DNA from: Glycocaulis sp. | Lineage (GTDB): Bacteria > Pseudomonadota > Alphaproteobacteria > Caulobacterales > Maricaulaceae | DNA length: 61,355 nucleotides | Assembly: GCA_022565665.1 (NCBI GenBank) | Contig: JAIUMI010000015.1 | Coordinates: forward strand, 1-61,355 | Direction of reading: 5' to 3' | Part shown: positions 15,862 through 24,917 of the stretch, one piece after another | How positions within the stretch are numbered: position 1 is the stretch's first letter | Layout: every line of letters starts with the position of its first letter | Notes under the pieces: model-generated | What the model was told of the DNA's origin: nothing | The model's database searches: none | What the model saw: only the letters and a program-made list of their open reading frames with translations | Translations under genes and position numbers: made by a program

Positions 15862-18465
15862 ATGAACGTCGTCGTCGTTGAGTCCCCGGCCAAGGCCAAG
15901 ACCATCAACAAATATCTGGGGAAAGACTTCACGGTGCTGGCCAGCTTCGGCCATGTCCGCGACCTGCCCGCGAAGGATGGCTCGGTGCGTCCGGACGAGG
16001 ACTTCGCCATGAGCTGGGAGGTCGATTCCAAATCGGCTCCCAGGGTGAAAGCCATCGCCGATGCACTCAAGGACGCTGACCGCCTGATCCTCGCGACCGA
16101 CCCCGACCGGGAGGGCGAGGCCATTTCCTGGCACCTGCTCGAAGCCCTCTCCAAGCGCCGTGCGCTGAAGGACAAAAAGATCCAGCGCGTCGCCTTCAAC
16201 GCCATCACCAAGAGCGCGGTGGAACAGGCCATGGCCCAGCCGCGCGATGTGGATATGGAGCTCGTCGAGGCCTATCTCGCCCGCCGCGCGCTGGATTATC
16301 TGGTGGGATTCACCCTCTCTCCCGTGCTGTGGCGCAAGCTGCCCGGTGCACGCTCGGCAGGCCGGGTGCAGTCGGTAGCGCTGCGACTCATCACCGAGCG
16401 CGAAAGCGAGATCGAGCGCTTCAAGCCGCAGGAATACTGGTCCATCGAGGCCGATGTGCGCGCCGATGGCTCCGATCCGTTCCGGGCGCGCCTGTCTGCC
16501 TTTGAAGGCAAGAAGATCACCCGTCTGACCATTGGCGATGAGCCCAGCGCCCGCGCGGCCGAAGCGGCAGTGAAGACGGCGAACTTCACGATTGCCGCTG
16601 TCGAAGCCAAGCCCACAAAGCGCAATCCGCCTCCGCCCTTCACCACCTCCACGCTGCAGCAGGAAGCGGCGCGCAAGCTCGGCTTTGATGCCCAGCGCAC
16701 CATGCGCACCGCGCAGCGCCTTTATGAGGGCATTGATATCGGCGGGGAGACGGTGGGCCTGATCACCTATATGCGGACCGACGGCGTCTCCATGGATGGC
16801 AGCGCGATCGGTCAGGCCCGCAAGGTGATCGGCGAGCGCTATGGCGAGGATTACGTCCCCGACAAGCCGCGCGCCTATGCCTCCAAGGCCAAGAACGCGC
16901 AGGAAGCCCACGAGGCCGTGCGCCCGACGAGCTTTTTCCGCCATCCCTCCAAGCTGAATCTGGAAGCCGATCAGGCCCGGCTCTACGAGCTGATCTGGAA
17001 GCGCGCTGTCGCCAGCCAGATGGAGAGCGCACGGCTGGAGCGCACCACGATTGATCTGGAAGCGGATGGAGGCCGGCTGGCCCTGCGCGCGACCGGTTCT
17101 GTCATCACGTTTGACGGCTTCTTCGCGCTCTATCGCGAAGGCGTGGACGATGACGCGGACGAGGACGGCGAAGCGCGCCTGCCACAAGTGAAGCACGGTT
17201 CTTCTGCGAAGGCCGAACAGACCTTCACCGAGCAGCACTTCACCCAGCCCCCGCCGCGCTACACCGAGGCCACGCTGGTCAAGAAGATGGAAGAGCTCGG
17301 CATTGGCCGGCCCTCCACCTATGCCTCGGTGCTTTCGGTCCTGCGCGACCGCGACTATGTGCGCATGGAAGACAAGCGCTTCGTGCCCGAGGACAAGGGC
17401 CGGGTCGTGATCGCGTTTCTGGAGAACTTCTTCACCCGCTATGTCGAGTACGACTTTACCGCGGATCTTGAAGACCAGCTCGACAAGGTCTCGTCCGGTG
17501 ATCTTGCCTACAAGGAGCTGCTGCGCCGCTTCTGGGCCGATTTCTCGGCCAATGTCGAAGGCATTGCTGACCTGCGCGTCGGTCAGGTGATCGATGCGAT
17601 GAATATCGCGTTGGCGCCCATTGCCTTCCCGCCGCGCGAGGACGGCAAGGATGCGCGCCTGTGCCCGTCCTGCAATGAGGGCACGCTCTCGCTGCGCCTT
17701 GGCAAGCATGGCGCGTTCGTCGGCTGCTCCAACTATCCCGACTGCCGCTTTACCCGTGCGCTCGGCAGTAATGGCGACGAGAAACCCGCCATTGAGGGCA
17801 ATGGCGAGATCGGCCTGCATCCTGAACACCAGCAGATGATCCATCTGAAAGACGGGCGCTTTGGTGCCTATCTGGAGATGAGCCTGCCGGGCGAGGACAA
17901 GCCGCGCCGCTCCTCCATCCCCAAGGGCTGGGACGTGGCGAGTATTGATCTGGACAAGGCGGTCATGCTGATCGACCTGCCCCGCCAGATCGGGCCGCAC
18001 CCGGAAGATGGCGAGATGATCGAGGCGGGCCTTGGCCGCTACGGCCCGTTCATCAAGCACGGCAAGACCTATGCGAACCTGCCTTCCATCGAGGAAGTGT
18101 TCGAGATCGGGCTCAATCGCGCCGTGGCGGTGATCGCGGACAAGAAATCCGGGGCCGGGCGCGGACGCGGCGCCCCTGCCCCGCTCAAAGAGCTGGGCGC
18201 GCATCCCGATGGCGGGCCCATCCAGGTCATGTCAGGCCGTTATGGCCCTTATGTGAAGTGGGAGAAGGTCAACGCCACCCTGCCCAAGGGGGTGACGCCG
18301 GAAAACGTCACGCTGGATCAGGCCGTGGAGCTGATCAACGCCAAGGCCGCCAGCAATGGCAAGGGCCGGGCGAAGAAAGCTCCTGCGAAGAAGGCGGCGG
18401 CGAAAAAACCTGCCGCTAAGAAGAAAGCCACGGGCAAGAGCGGGGCGAAAGCGAGCGAGGCGTGA
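15862..18465 (+). CDS. topA: DNA topoisomerase I
   Basis: Type IA topoisomerase that relaxes negative supercoils; 867 residues. The start (MNVVVVESPAKAKTINKYLG) is the usual one; upstream in-frame codons to 15751 are not needed. The TOPRIM acidic motif DPDREGE is at 80-86, and the active-site Tyr is in ITYMRTDGV (Tyr303). A C4 zinc ribbon begins with CPSC at 601, followed by TopA C-terminal repeat modules (GRFGAYLEMS, GRYGPFIKHGKTYANLP, GRYGPYVKW). The tail is a lysine/alanine-rich, histone-H1-like stretch, common in alphaproteobacterial TopA. The stop overlaps the GTG start of rnr. Confidence 0.97.
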   Translation: MNVVVVESPAKAKTINKYLGKDFTVLASFGHVRDLPAKDGSVRPDEDFAMSWEVDSKSAPRVKAIADALKDADRLILATDPDREGEAISWHLLEALSKRRALKDKKIQRVAFNAITKSAVEQAMAQPRDVDMELVEAYLARRALDYLVGFTLSPVLWRKLPGARSAGRVQSVALRLITERESEIERFKPQEYWSIEADVRADGSDPFRARLSAFEGKKITRLTIGDEPSARAAEAAVKTANFTIAAVEAKPTKRNPPPPFTTSTLQQEAARKLGFDAQRTMRTAQRLYEGIDIGGETVGLITYMRTDGVSMDGSAIGQARKVIGERYGEDYVPDKPRAYASKAKNAQEAHEAVRPTSFFRHPSKLNLEADQARLYELIWKRAVASQMESARLERTTIDLEADGGRLALRATGSVITFDGFFALYREGVDDDADEDGEARLPQVKHGSSAKAEQTFTEQHFTQPPPRYTEATLVKKMEELGIGRPSTYASVLSVLRDRDYVRMEDKRFVPEDKGRVVIAFLENFFTRYVEYDFTADLEDQLDKVSSGDLAYKELLRRFWADFSANVEGIADLRVGQVIDAMNIALAPIAFPPREDGKDARLCPSCNEGTLSLRLGKHGAFVGCSNYPDCRFTRALGSNGDEKPAIEGNGEIGLHPEHQQMIHLKDGRFGAYLEMSLPGEDKPRRSSIPKGWDVASIDLDKAVMLIDLPRQIGPHPEDGEMIEAGLGRYGPFIKHGKTYANLPSIEEVFEIGLNRAVAVIADKKSGAGRGRGAPAPLKELGAHPDGGPIQVMSGRYGPYVKWEKVNATLPKGVTPENVTLDQAVELINAKAASNGKGRAKKAPAKKAAAKKPAAKKKATGKSGAKASEA

Positions 18466-20723
18466 GCACGCGCGAAGACCCTTTTGACCGGGGCGGGTTT
18501 ACCCGCGAGGCACTGCTTGAAGCCATCCGCCTCGGCGAGGGCCGCTTTACCAAGCGTGAACTGGCCCGCGCCCTGTCTTTGAAGGGTGATGCGAAAATCG
18601 GCCTGCGCGAGGCGCTCAAGGCCCTTGAGGAAGACGGCGCGGTCATTCGTACAGCCACAAAGGCTTATGCCATCCGTGGCGGCCTGCCTCCCGTCACGGT
18701 GGTGGAAGCCTTCGACCGTGATGTGGACGGGGAAATCCTCTGCCGCGCGACGAACCTCGGCTCGGAAAGCCCCGTCATCCGCCTCGCCCCCGGTGAAGGC
18801 AAGGGCCGCCGCGGCGACAGTGCGCTGGGGGTCGGAGACAAGTTTCTTGCCCGGCTGGAGCGTGAGAATGGCGAGTACACGGCCCGAATCATCAAGAAGC
18901 TCGGTCGCTCCGCCCACCGCATATTGTGCGTCTACCGGGAAACCGGGCGCGGCAGCGCGCGCCTCGTCCCGGTGGACCGGCGCACCAAGCACGAGCTGGT
19001 TCCGGCCAAGGGCGAAGGACTGGCCGCGAAAGACGGTGATCTCGTCAATGTGCGGCTCGCCTCCGGCAAAGCCTATGGGCTGAAAACCGGCATTGTCGAG
19101 GAGGTGCTGGGCAGTGCCGATGATCCCCGTGCGGGTTCCCTCATCGCGCTGGCCGAACATGGCGTGCCGACAGGGTTTGGCGAGCCTGAGCTGAAAGAGG
19201 TCAAGGCGATCAGGCCCGTGACCGCCAAGGGCCGCGAGGATCTGACCGACATTCCCCTCATCACCATCGACCCGGCTGACGCAAAAGACCATGACGATGC
19301 CGTCTGGGCCGCAGCCGACGACGATGCTGCCAACAAGGGCGGCTGGGTGGTGATCGTCGCGATTGCCGATGTCGCCGCCTACGTCACCGGCGGGTCTGCG
19401 CTGGACAAGGGCGCGAGGAAGCGCGGCGTCTCGGTCTATCTGCCCGACAGGGTGGAGCCCATGCTGCCCGAGCGGCTCTCCAACGATCTGTGTTCGCTCA
19501 AAGAAGGCGAGAACCGGCCCTGCCTTGCCGTGCGCATGGTGTTCGACCGCAATGGCAACAAGAAGGCTCACCGCTTCCTGCGCGGCTGGATGCGCTCGGC
19601 CGCCGGGCTGTCCTATGAGGACGCACAGGCCGCGATTGACGGCAAAGGCAAGGGGAAGGCGGAAACGCTGAAGACAGACGTGCTGGAGCCGCTCTGGGGC
19701 GCGTATGCGGCCCTGAAAAAAGCGCGCGAGGCCCGCGAACCGCTGGAGATCGACGCGCCCGAACGCAAGGTGCAGATAGGCCCCGATGGCGCGGTGACCG
19801 GCGTTGCTGTGCGCGAGCGCTTCGACGCGCACAAGCTGATCGAAGAAATGATGATCCAGGCCAACGTGGCCGCCGCCGAGGCGCTGGAAAGCGCCAAATC
19901 GCCGCTCATCTACCGCGTCCATGACGAGCCGGGCACCGAGAAGGTCGAAGCCCTCTCAGACTTCCTGCCGACCGTGGGCCTGAGCTGGGCGCGCGGCGAA
20001 CGCCTGACCACCAAACGCTTCAATCAGGTGCTGCAGCGCGCCAAGGGCGGGCCGCATTACGAGACGGTCAACGAGGTGGTGCTGCGCACCCAGTCACAGG
20101 CCATCTACGACACCCGTAATGTCGGCCATTTCGGGCTCAATCTGGACAAGTACGCCCATTTCACCTCACCCATCCGGCGCTATGCGGACCTGACCGTGCA
20201 CCGTGCCCTGATCCGCGCCTTCAAGCTGGGTAATGACGGGGCGAGCGATGAGGAACGTGCCTCGCTGCAGGTAATCGCCGAGGAAACCACCTCCAACGAA
20301 CGCCGCGCCATGGCCGCAGAGCGCGATGCGACCGACCGCTTCATCGCGGCATTTCTCGCCGATCGCGTCGGCGCGGAGTTTGCCGGGCGCATTACGGGCG
20401 TTACGCGCTTTGGCGCATTCATCCGGCTGGATGAGACGGGAGCCGACGCGCTCTGCCCTGTCTCGCGGCTCGGGCGGGAGTATTTCCAGCACGATCCTGC
20501 CGCCCATGCGCTTGTGGGCGAGAACACAGGCGCTACATACCGTCTGGGCATGGCCGTTACGGTGCGCCTTGAAGAAGCGACACCGGTGACCGGCGGGCTG
20601 CTGGTGGAGATAGTGACCCCGCCCGAACAGGGCAGGAAGCCCATGGGACGGCGCAAGGGCGGCAGGCCGCCCGCCGGACGGGACGGACGCTCGCGCGGCC
20701 CCAAGGGCAAGAGACGGCGCTAG
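18462..20723 (+). CDS. rnr: Ribonuclease R
   Basis: Processive 3'-5' exoribonuclease of the RNB family, able to unwind structured RNA; 753 residues. It has an N-terminal winged-helix (REALLEAIRLGEGRFTKREL), cold-shock/OB parts, the RNB catalytic motif DAKDHDDAVW near residue 270, HFTSPIRRYADLTVHRAL, and a C-terminal S1 domain (AGRITGVTRFGAFIRLDETG). The C terminus is a basic Gly/Arg/Lys tail, as in other RNase R proteins. The GTG start overlaps the topA stop by four bases. A NUDIX gene follows ten bases later. Confidence 0.96.
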   Translation: MSTREDPFDRGGFTREALLEAIRLGEGRFTKRELARALSLKGDAKIGLREALKALEEDGAVIRTATKAYAIRGGLPPVTVVEAFDRDVDGEILCRATNLGSESPVIRLAPGEGKGRRGDSALGVGDKFLARLERENGEYTARIIKKLGRSAHRILCVYRETGRGSARLVPVDRRTKHELVPAKGEGLAAKDGDLVNVRLASGKAYGLKTGIVEEVLGSADDPRAGSLIALAEHGVPTGFGEPELKEVKAIRPVTAKGREDLTDIPLITIDPADAKDHDDAVWAAADDDAANKGGWVVIVAIADVAAYVTGGSALDKGARKRGVSVYLPDRVEPMLPERLSNDLCSLKEGENRPCLAVRMVFDRNGNKKAHRFLRGWMRSAAGLSYEDAQAAIDGKGKGKAETLKTDVLEPLWGAYAALKKAREAREPLEIDAPERKVQIGPDGAVTGVAVRERFDAHKLIEEMMIQANVAAAEALESAKSPLIYRVHDEPGTEKVEALSDFLPTVGLSWARGERLTTKRFNQVLQRAKGGPHYETVNEVVLRTQSQAIYDTRNVGHFGLNLDKYAHFTSPIRRYADLTVHRALIRAFKLGNDGASDEERASLQVIAEETTSNERRAMAAERDATDRFIAAFLADRVGAEFAGRITGVTRFGAFIRLDETGADALCPVSRLGREYFQHDPAAHALVGENTGATYRLGMAVTVRLEEATPVTGGLLVEIVTPPEQGRKPMGRRKGGRPPAGRDGRSRGPKGKRRR

Positions 20724-20733
20724 GAAGCAACAG

Positions 20734-21492
20734 GTGGCTCAAGACAATCCCTTCGATCCGACGCGCCACGAGGAAGGCACCACACCGCCCGGCGAGAAGC
20801 CGCACCCGTCCACGCGCCGGCCGGCGCTGGCCGCCTCGCTGATCCTGACGCGCAAGCGCGCCAACGGCACGGTGGAGGTCCTGTTCGGGCGCCGCTCTGG
20901 CGGGCATGTGTTCATGCCGCGCAAATACGTCTTTCCCGGCGGGCGTGTGGACCGGGCCGATGGGTATGCGCCGCTTGCCAGCGAACCGGCAGAGCCCGTG
21001 CTGGACGTGCTGACGCGCTGCATGAGCGAACGGCGCGCCCGCGCGGCCGCCGCTGCCGCCATCCGCGAGACGGCGGAAGAGACGGGCCTGCTCATCGGCG
21101 AGACAGCCCCGCAAACGCCCCTAAAAGCCCCGTGGAAGCCCTTCGAGGCCGCAGGCCTCCTGCCCACAGCCGAGCCCCTGAACGTCGTTGCACGGGCAAT
21201 TACGCCGCCCGGACGGGCACGCCGGTTTGATGCCTGGTTCTTCCGCGCCGATGAGGCCTGCGTCACGGTGAAGGCCGACCCGGTGAACTCCGGCGAGCTG
21301 GAAGACATCAGATGGGTGGCGCTTGATGAAGCCCATACCATCGATCTGCCAATCATCACCCGCTTCGTGCTGGCAGAACTGGCGGAACACCTGAAAGGCG
21401 GCGCCCCGGTGCGCTGCGCCCGCGTGACGCCCAAGGGGCCGCGTGTGGACGAAATCTGGCCGGGCGCACAAGACGAGGGACGCGCAGGCTAG
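20734..21492 (+). CDS. NUDIX hydrolase
   Basis: A 252-residue NUDIX protein with GTG start. FMPRKYVFPGGRVDRADG opens the domain and AAIRETAEETGLLIGE is the REUXEEXGU half of the Nudix box, so magnesium binding looks intact, but about 40 residues separate the Gly and the RE half. This long insertion resembles CoA or diphosphate-cleaving NUDIX members of alphaproteobacteria. Substrate unknown. It follows rnr in the same direction and ends 19 bases before the MFS gene. Confidence 0.85.
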   Translation: MAQDNPFDPTRHEEGTTPPGEKPHPSTRRPALAASLILTRKRANGTVEVLFGRRSGGHVFMPRKYVFPGGRVDRADGYAPLASEPAEPVLDVLTRCMSERRARAAAAAAIRETAEETGLLIGETAPQTPLKAPWKPFEAAGLLPTAEPLNVVARAITPPGRARRFDAWFFRADEACVTVKADPVNSGELEDIRWVALDEAHTIDLPIITRFVLAELAEHLKGGAPVRCARVTPKGPRVDEIWPGAQDEGRAG

Positions 21493-21511
21493 CTCTGCCT
21501 ATATAGCGCTG

Positions 21512-22678
21512 ATGGCACTCACGCTTCTCACCGATCCGGCCCTTGGCCGCGCGCGATCGCTCTTCATCACCATCATGTGTGGCGGGCTTGCCGGATGCGG
21601 CTTTGGCCTTCTGATGCCGCTCATCTCGCTCAATCTGGAAGCGATGACGGGATCAGGCGCGCTCGCCGGCGCGAACGCAGCGGTCGCCGCCCTTGCCATG
21701 ATCGCGGCAACGCCCTTCATTCCCGGCTTCTTCTCGCGCGTCGCGCCGCGCGTTCTCATCGCGGGCAGCCTTGCAATCATCGCCATTGGCATTCTGGTCT
21801 TTCCCGCCGTGCGCGAGGTGTGGGTCTGGTTCCTGACCCGCTTCGTGATCGGGCTGGGCGTGACGGTGGTGTTCATCGCCAGCGAGACCTGGATCAACCA
21901 GCTCGCCAAGCCGGAGCGGCGCGCCTCCCTGCTCGCGGTCTATGCCACCGTGCTGTCGGCCGGGTTCGGGTCGGGCGGCCTCCTGCTCGCTGCGCTGGGT
22001 TCAGAAGGGTGGGCGCCCTGGGTCGCTGCCGCCGCGATCTATGGCTTTGGCGTGATCCCGGTGCTGGTCCTGAAAGGGCCGGAGCTGCAGCCGCCCAGCC
22101 ATGACGAGGCCAGCCCCGCCACCCTGCTCGCCACGGCGCGGCTTGCGCCCGCCGCCATCATTGCCGGCTTCCTGTTCGGCGCGCTGGAGAACAGCTTCTT
22201 TGCCCTGATGCCGGTCTATGGCGAGCGGATCGGCTATTCCACCGCCCTGCTGGGCCTTCTGATGACGACAGGCGCGATGGGCGCGCTTCTATTGCAGATA
22301 CCGATCGGACATTTCGCAGACCGGATGGGCCGGGCGCGCACGCTCGCCCTCATCACACTCGCCGCCATCGCGCTGCCGCTTCTCGCCATTCCGGCAGGCA
22401 ATGCCGCGCTTCTCCTGTTCCCGGTGGTGTTCCTCTATGTCGGGATTGCCAGCGCCTATTACACGGTCGGTCTCGCCCTGATCGGGGAGAAAGTGGACAT
22501 GGGCCGCCTTGCCGCCGCCAATGCCGCCTTCATCTTCGCCTATGGCTGCGGCTCATTGTTCGGCCCCGTCACCGTGGGCGCCGCGACCGACGCCGTCAAT
22601 CCGCAGGGCTTCCTGATCGCGCTCAGCGTGATCGCCGCGTTCTATCTGCCGCTGGCGTGGAAGAACTGGCGGGGCTAG
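21512..22678 (+). CDS. MFS transporter
   Basis: A 388-residue, 12-helix major facilitator protein. Features include an N-terminal GCGFGLLMPLISLNLEAMTG, the helix 4-5 stretch FLTRFVIGLGVTVVFIASET, and in the second half GHFADRMGRARTLAL, the A-motif copy between helices 8 and 9. TWINQLAKPERRASLLAVYA is typical of the YcaD-like subgroup. The substrate is unknown. The ATG at 21512 is chosen because upstream codons overlap the NUDIX gene. Confidence 0.87.
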   Translation: MALTLLTDPALGRARSLFITIMCGGLAGCGFGLLMPLISLNLEAMTGSGALAGANAAVAALAMIAATPFIPGFFSRVAPRVLIAGSLAIIAIGILVFPAVREVWVWFLTRFVIGLGVTVVFIASETWINQLAKPERRASLLAVYATVLSAGFGSGGLLLAALGSEGWAPWVAAAAIYGFGVIPVLVLKGPELQPPSHDEASPATLLATARLAPAAIIAGFLFGALENSFFALMPVYGERIGYSTALLGLLMTTGAMGALLLQIPIGHFADRMGRARTLALITLAAIALPLLAIPAGNAALLLFPVVFLYVGIASAYYTVGLALIGEKVDMGRLAAANAAFIFAYGCGSLFGPVTVGAATDAVNPQGFLIALSVIAAFYLPLAWKNWRG

Positions 22679-22698
22679 CCCCGCTCGCACCCCTGCCA

Positions 22699-22726
22699 TT
22701 GACACCACAGCGAACATGCGTATTTT
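22699..22726 (+). promoter_or_regulatory. Candidate promoter of rpmG
   Basis: TTGACA at 22699-22704 and TATTTT at 22721-22726 are 16 bases apart. An inverted repeat, TTCGCG and CGCGAA with a four-base loop (22725-22740), follows in the presumed leader. No mapped start is available, so this is a consensus match only. Confidence 0.5.
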
Positions 22727-22786
22727 CGCGCGCTCGCGAAGAGCCGGAACTTCATCCGGCCCGCCACAAGATCAGGTAGACGTGTC

Positions 22787-22954
22787 ATGGCCAAACCGAC
22801 AACCATCAAGATCCGCCTCAACTCGACGGCCGATACGGGCTATTTCTACGTCACCAAGAAAAACGCCCGCACCATGACCGAGAAGCTCGTGCTGAAAAAG
22901 TACGATCCGGTCGTGCGCAAGCATGTCGAGTTCAAGGAAGGCAAGATCAAGTAG
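22787..22954 (+). CDS. rpmG: 50S ribosomal protein L33
   Basis: A 55-residue ribosomal protein: [20 protein letters not shown] at the N terminus, then [20 protein letters not shown] and [13 protein letters not shown]. The length and sequence fit the alphaproteobacterial L33 that lacks the zinc-binding cysteines. It has its own candidate promoter and an intrinsic terminator directly after the stop. It is convergent with pleD, and the terminator lies over the pleD 3' end. Confidence 0.96.
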   Translation: MAKPTTIKIRLNSTADTGYFYVTKKNARTMTEKLVLKKYDPVVRKHVEFKEGKIK

Positions 22955-22984
22955 ATCTGCCATCCGGCATTACGGATTTTCGGG

Positions 22985-23013
22985 AAAGGCCGCGTGGATC
23001 ACGCGGCCTTTTT
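22985..23013 (+). terminator. Intrinsic terminator of rpmG, overlapping the pleD stop
   Basis: An eight-base-pair GC stem, GGCCGCGT (22988-22995) with ACGCGGCC (23001-23008), a five-base loop and a T5 tract (23009-23013). The pleD stop codon (22999-23001, minus strand) lies in the loop, so the hairpin is read in both directions; the minus-strand side has only a short T run. Confidence 0.88.
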
Positions 23014-24357
23014 CTGTGCCACCACGACCTGGTTGCGCCCCGCGGCCTTGGCCTGGTAGAGCGCCGCATCGGCCCGCGCGATCAGGCGTTCGGGCGTATC
23101 ACCATGCAGGATTTCCGCGACACCGGCGCTGATCGTCACCTCAACCGTCACCCCGGCGCTGACCATCACGAAGGGCTCGCGCGCAATGGCTGCGCGTACG
23201 CGCTCGGCCGCCTCTGACGCCTCGCGTCCGGCAGCACCGCTGAGCAGGACCATGAATTCCTCGCCGCCATAGCGGCCGGCAATGTCCAGCGCACGCAACT
23301 GCTTGCCCATGCGCGCGGTGACAGCACGCAAGACCTCGTCGCCGGCCTGATGGCCCCAGCTGTCATTGATGCGCTTGAAATGGTCGATATCGAAGAGAAT
23401 GACCGATACCCGCTCCGCGCTTGCTTCCCACGCATCCACGGCCTGGCGCAGGCGCGACGCCATGTAACGGCGGTTGTAAAGCCCGGTCAGCGGGTCGATC
23501 ACCGCCATCTCCAGACTTTCTTCCAGCCGGTCGCGCAATTGTTCGGCATAGCGCTTGCGCTTCAGCTGGGTTCTCAGCCGCGCGGCCAGCTCGCCCGGAT
23601 CGACCGGCCGGTTGACGACATCACTGACGCCCAGATCCAGCGCGCGCACCATTTCCTGGGGCGTATCGCCCTCGACCACGCAGATGATTGGCGTATTGCG
23701 TGTGGCAGTATCCGCCCGCAGCCGGGCACACACCCTCAGCGCATCAAACTTCGCATTGGAAATGTCGATCAGCACCAGTTCGGCGCCGGCGCGGGCCGCT
23801 TTCACCACGCCCGCCGGATCGGCCATGGGCCGGCCGGCAAACTCGCGCGGCAGCTTGGCCGCCAGCCGCTCGGCAGCCTGCTCGTCACCAGCCGCGACGA
23901 TAACGGTTGCCGAACCGTCAAGATCGGCTTCGCCGTCCTCGCTGCCAAACGCGCTCTCCTGGCGCAGGCGCAACTCGTCGAGCACTTCCTTCAGGCGCAG
24001 AAGCGACCGGACCCGCGCAAACAGGGCCACATCGTTGACCGGCTTGGTCAGAAACTCGTCCGCGCCCGCTTCCAGCCCCTTCACCCGGTCTTCGCGCTGA
24101 TCCAGCGCAGTGACCATCACGACGGGGATGTGGCGCGTGGCAGGATCGGCCTTCAACCGCTTGCAGGTCTCGAACCCGTCCATACCCGGCATCATGACGT
24201 CGAGCAGGATGAGGTCGGGCACCGTCTCGGCTGCCTTCTCAAGGCATTCCGGACCGGAACTTGCCTGTACGACATCAAAATACTCCGCCGACAGGCGCGC
24301 TTCGAGCAGGCGCCTGTTCGTCTCAATGTCGTCTACTACCAGTATGCGCGCGCTCAT
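22999..24357 (-). CDS. pleD: Diguanylate cyclase response regulator PleD
   Basis: Makes c-di-GMP and controls the swarmer-to-stalked transition in Caulobacter-type cells. The 452-residue protein has REC1 (phospho-acceptor Asp53 in LLDVMMPGMDG, Lys in FLTKP), a degenerate adaptor REC2 (LVLIDISNAKFD), then a GGDEF domain with active GGEEF at 364-368. The inhibitory site RALD (355-358) is five residues before it, so product inhibition is expected. The start at 24357 is 13 bases after the divK stop. The last codons double as the rpmG terminator. Confidence 0.95.
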   Translation of the reverse strand: MSARILVVDDIETNRRLLEARLSAEYFDVVQASSGPECLEKAAETVPDLILLDVMMPGMDGFETCKRLKADPATRHIPVVMVTALDQREDRVKGLEAGADEFLTKPVNDVALFARVRSLLRLKEVLDELRLRQESAFGSEDGEADLDGSATVIVAAGDEQAAERLAAKLPREFAGRPMADPAGVVKAARAGAELVLIDISNAKFDALRVCARLRADTATRNTPIICVVEGDTPQEMVRALDLGVSDVVNRPVDPGELAARLRTQLKRKRYAEQLRDRLEESLEMAVIDPLTGLYNRRYMASRLRQAVDAWEASAERVSVILFDIDHFKRINDSWGHQAGDEVLRAVTARMGKQLRALDIAGRYGGEEFMVLLSGAAGREASEAAERVRAAIAREPFVMVSAGVTVEVTISAGVAEILHGDTPERLIARADAALYQAKAAGRNQVVVAQKKAA

Positions 24358-24370
24358 GGCTCCTCGCGCC

Positions 24371-24736
24371 TCACCCCAGAAACTTGCGAATGGTCTCGAT
24401 AAAGGTCGAAACGGTGATCGGTTTGGACAGATAACCCTCGCATCCGCCCTCACGGATGCGCTCTTCATCGCCCTTCATGGCAAAGGCCGTGACGGCCACC
24501 ACAGGAATGGACGAGAGCTCCTCGTCGCTCTTCAGCCACTTGGTGACGTCCAGCCCCGATACCTCGGGCAACTGGATATCCATCAGGATAAGATCGGGGC
24601 GGTGTTCGCGCGCCATATCAATGGCTTTCAGGCCCTCACGCGTCTGGAGGGTCTCGTAGCCGTGGGCCTCGAGCAGATCATGAAAAAGCTTCATGTTCAG
24701 CTCGTTATCTTCAACGATCAGAACTTTTTTGGACAT
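24371..24736 (-). CDS. divK: Cell-cycle response regulator DivK
   Basis: Single-domain receiver of 121 residues, very close to the Caulobacter regulator in layout: [20 protein letters not shown], Asp53 in [30 protein letters not shown], and Lys in LSKPI. Phospho-DivK sits in the DivJ/PleC network upstream of CtrA. Start MSKKV (24736) is preferred over an ATG four codons upstream because it matches family N termini. Same order as in Caulobacter: divK then pleD on one strand. Confidence 0.96.
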   Translation of the reverse strand: MSKKVLIVEDNELNMKLFHDLLEAHGYETLQTREGLKAIDMAREHRPDLILMDIQLPEVSGLDVTKWLKSDEELSSIPVVAVTAFAMKGDEERIREGGCEGYLSKPITVSTFIETIRKFLG

Positions 24737-24917
24737 GACCTGCAGCATGGCGATGCGCGCGCTTCCCCCGTTTGTCCCGCCTTTGGCGTGGACCTTTGAC
24801 CATCCGCGGGAGAGTAAAGCCGATCTTCCTTAATCAACGATGAGTCGCCTGCTAGGAAGGTGGTAAGGAACAAGATAAGAACGAGGCACGACAGGCGATG
24901 GGAGGCTACTGGACGGC

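Noticed and set aside
15664-18204. An 846-codon open frame on the minus strand opposite topA
   Set aside because: TopA on the plus strand is unmistakable. The opposite frame has no domain, is rich in Arg, Gly and His and is a normal by-product of GC-rich third positions.
18318-19922. A 534-codon minus-strand frame opposite topA and rnr
   Set aside because: It spans two well-supported plus-strand genes and shows no recognisable domain.
24749-24917. Possible CtrA site (TTAA-N7-TTAA) upstream of divK
   Set aside because: TTAA occurs once (in CCTTAATCAAC) but no second TTAA lies seven bases away, so only a half-site is present.
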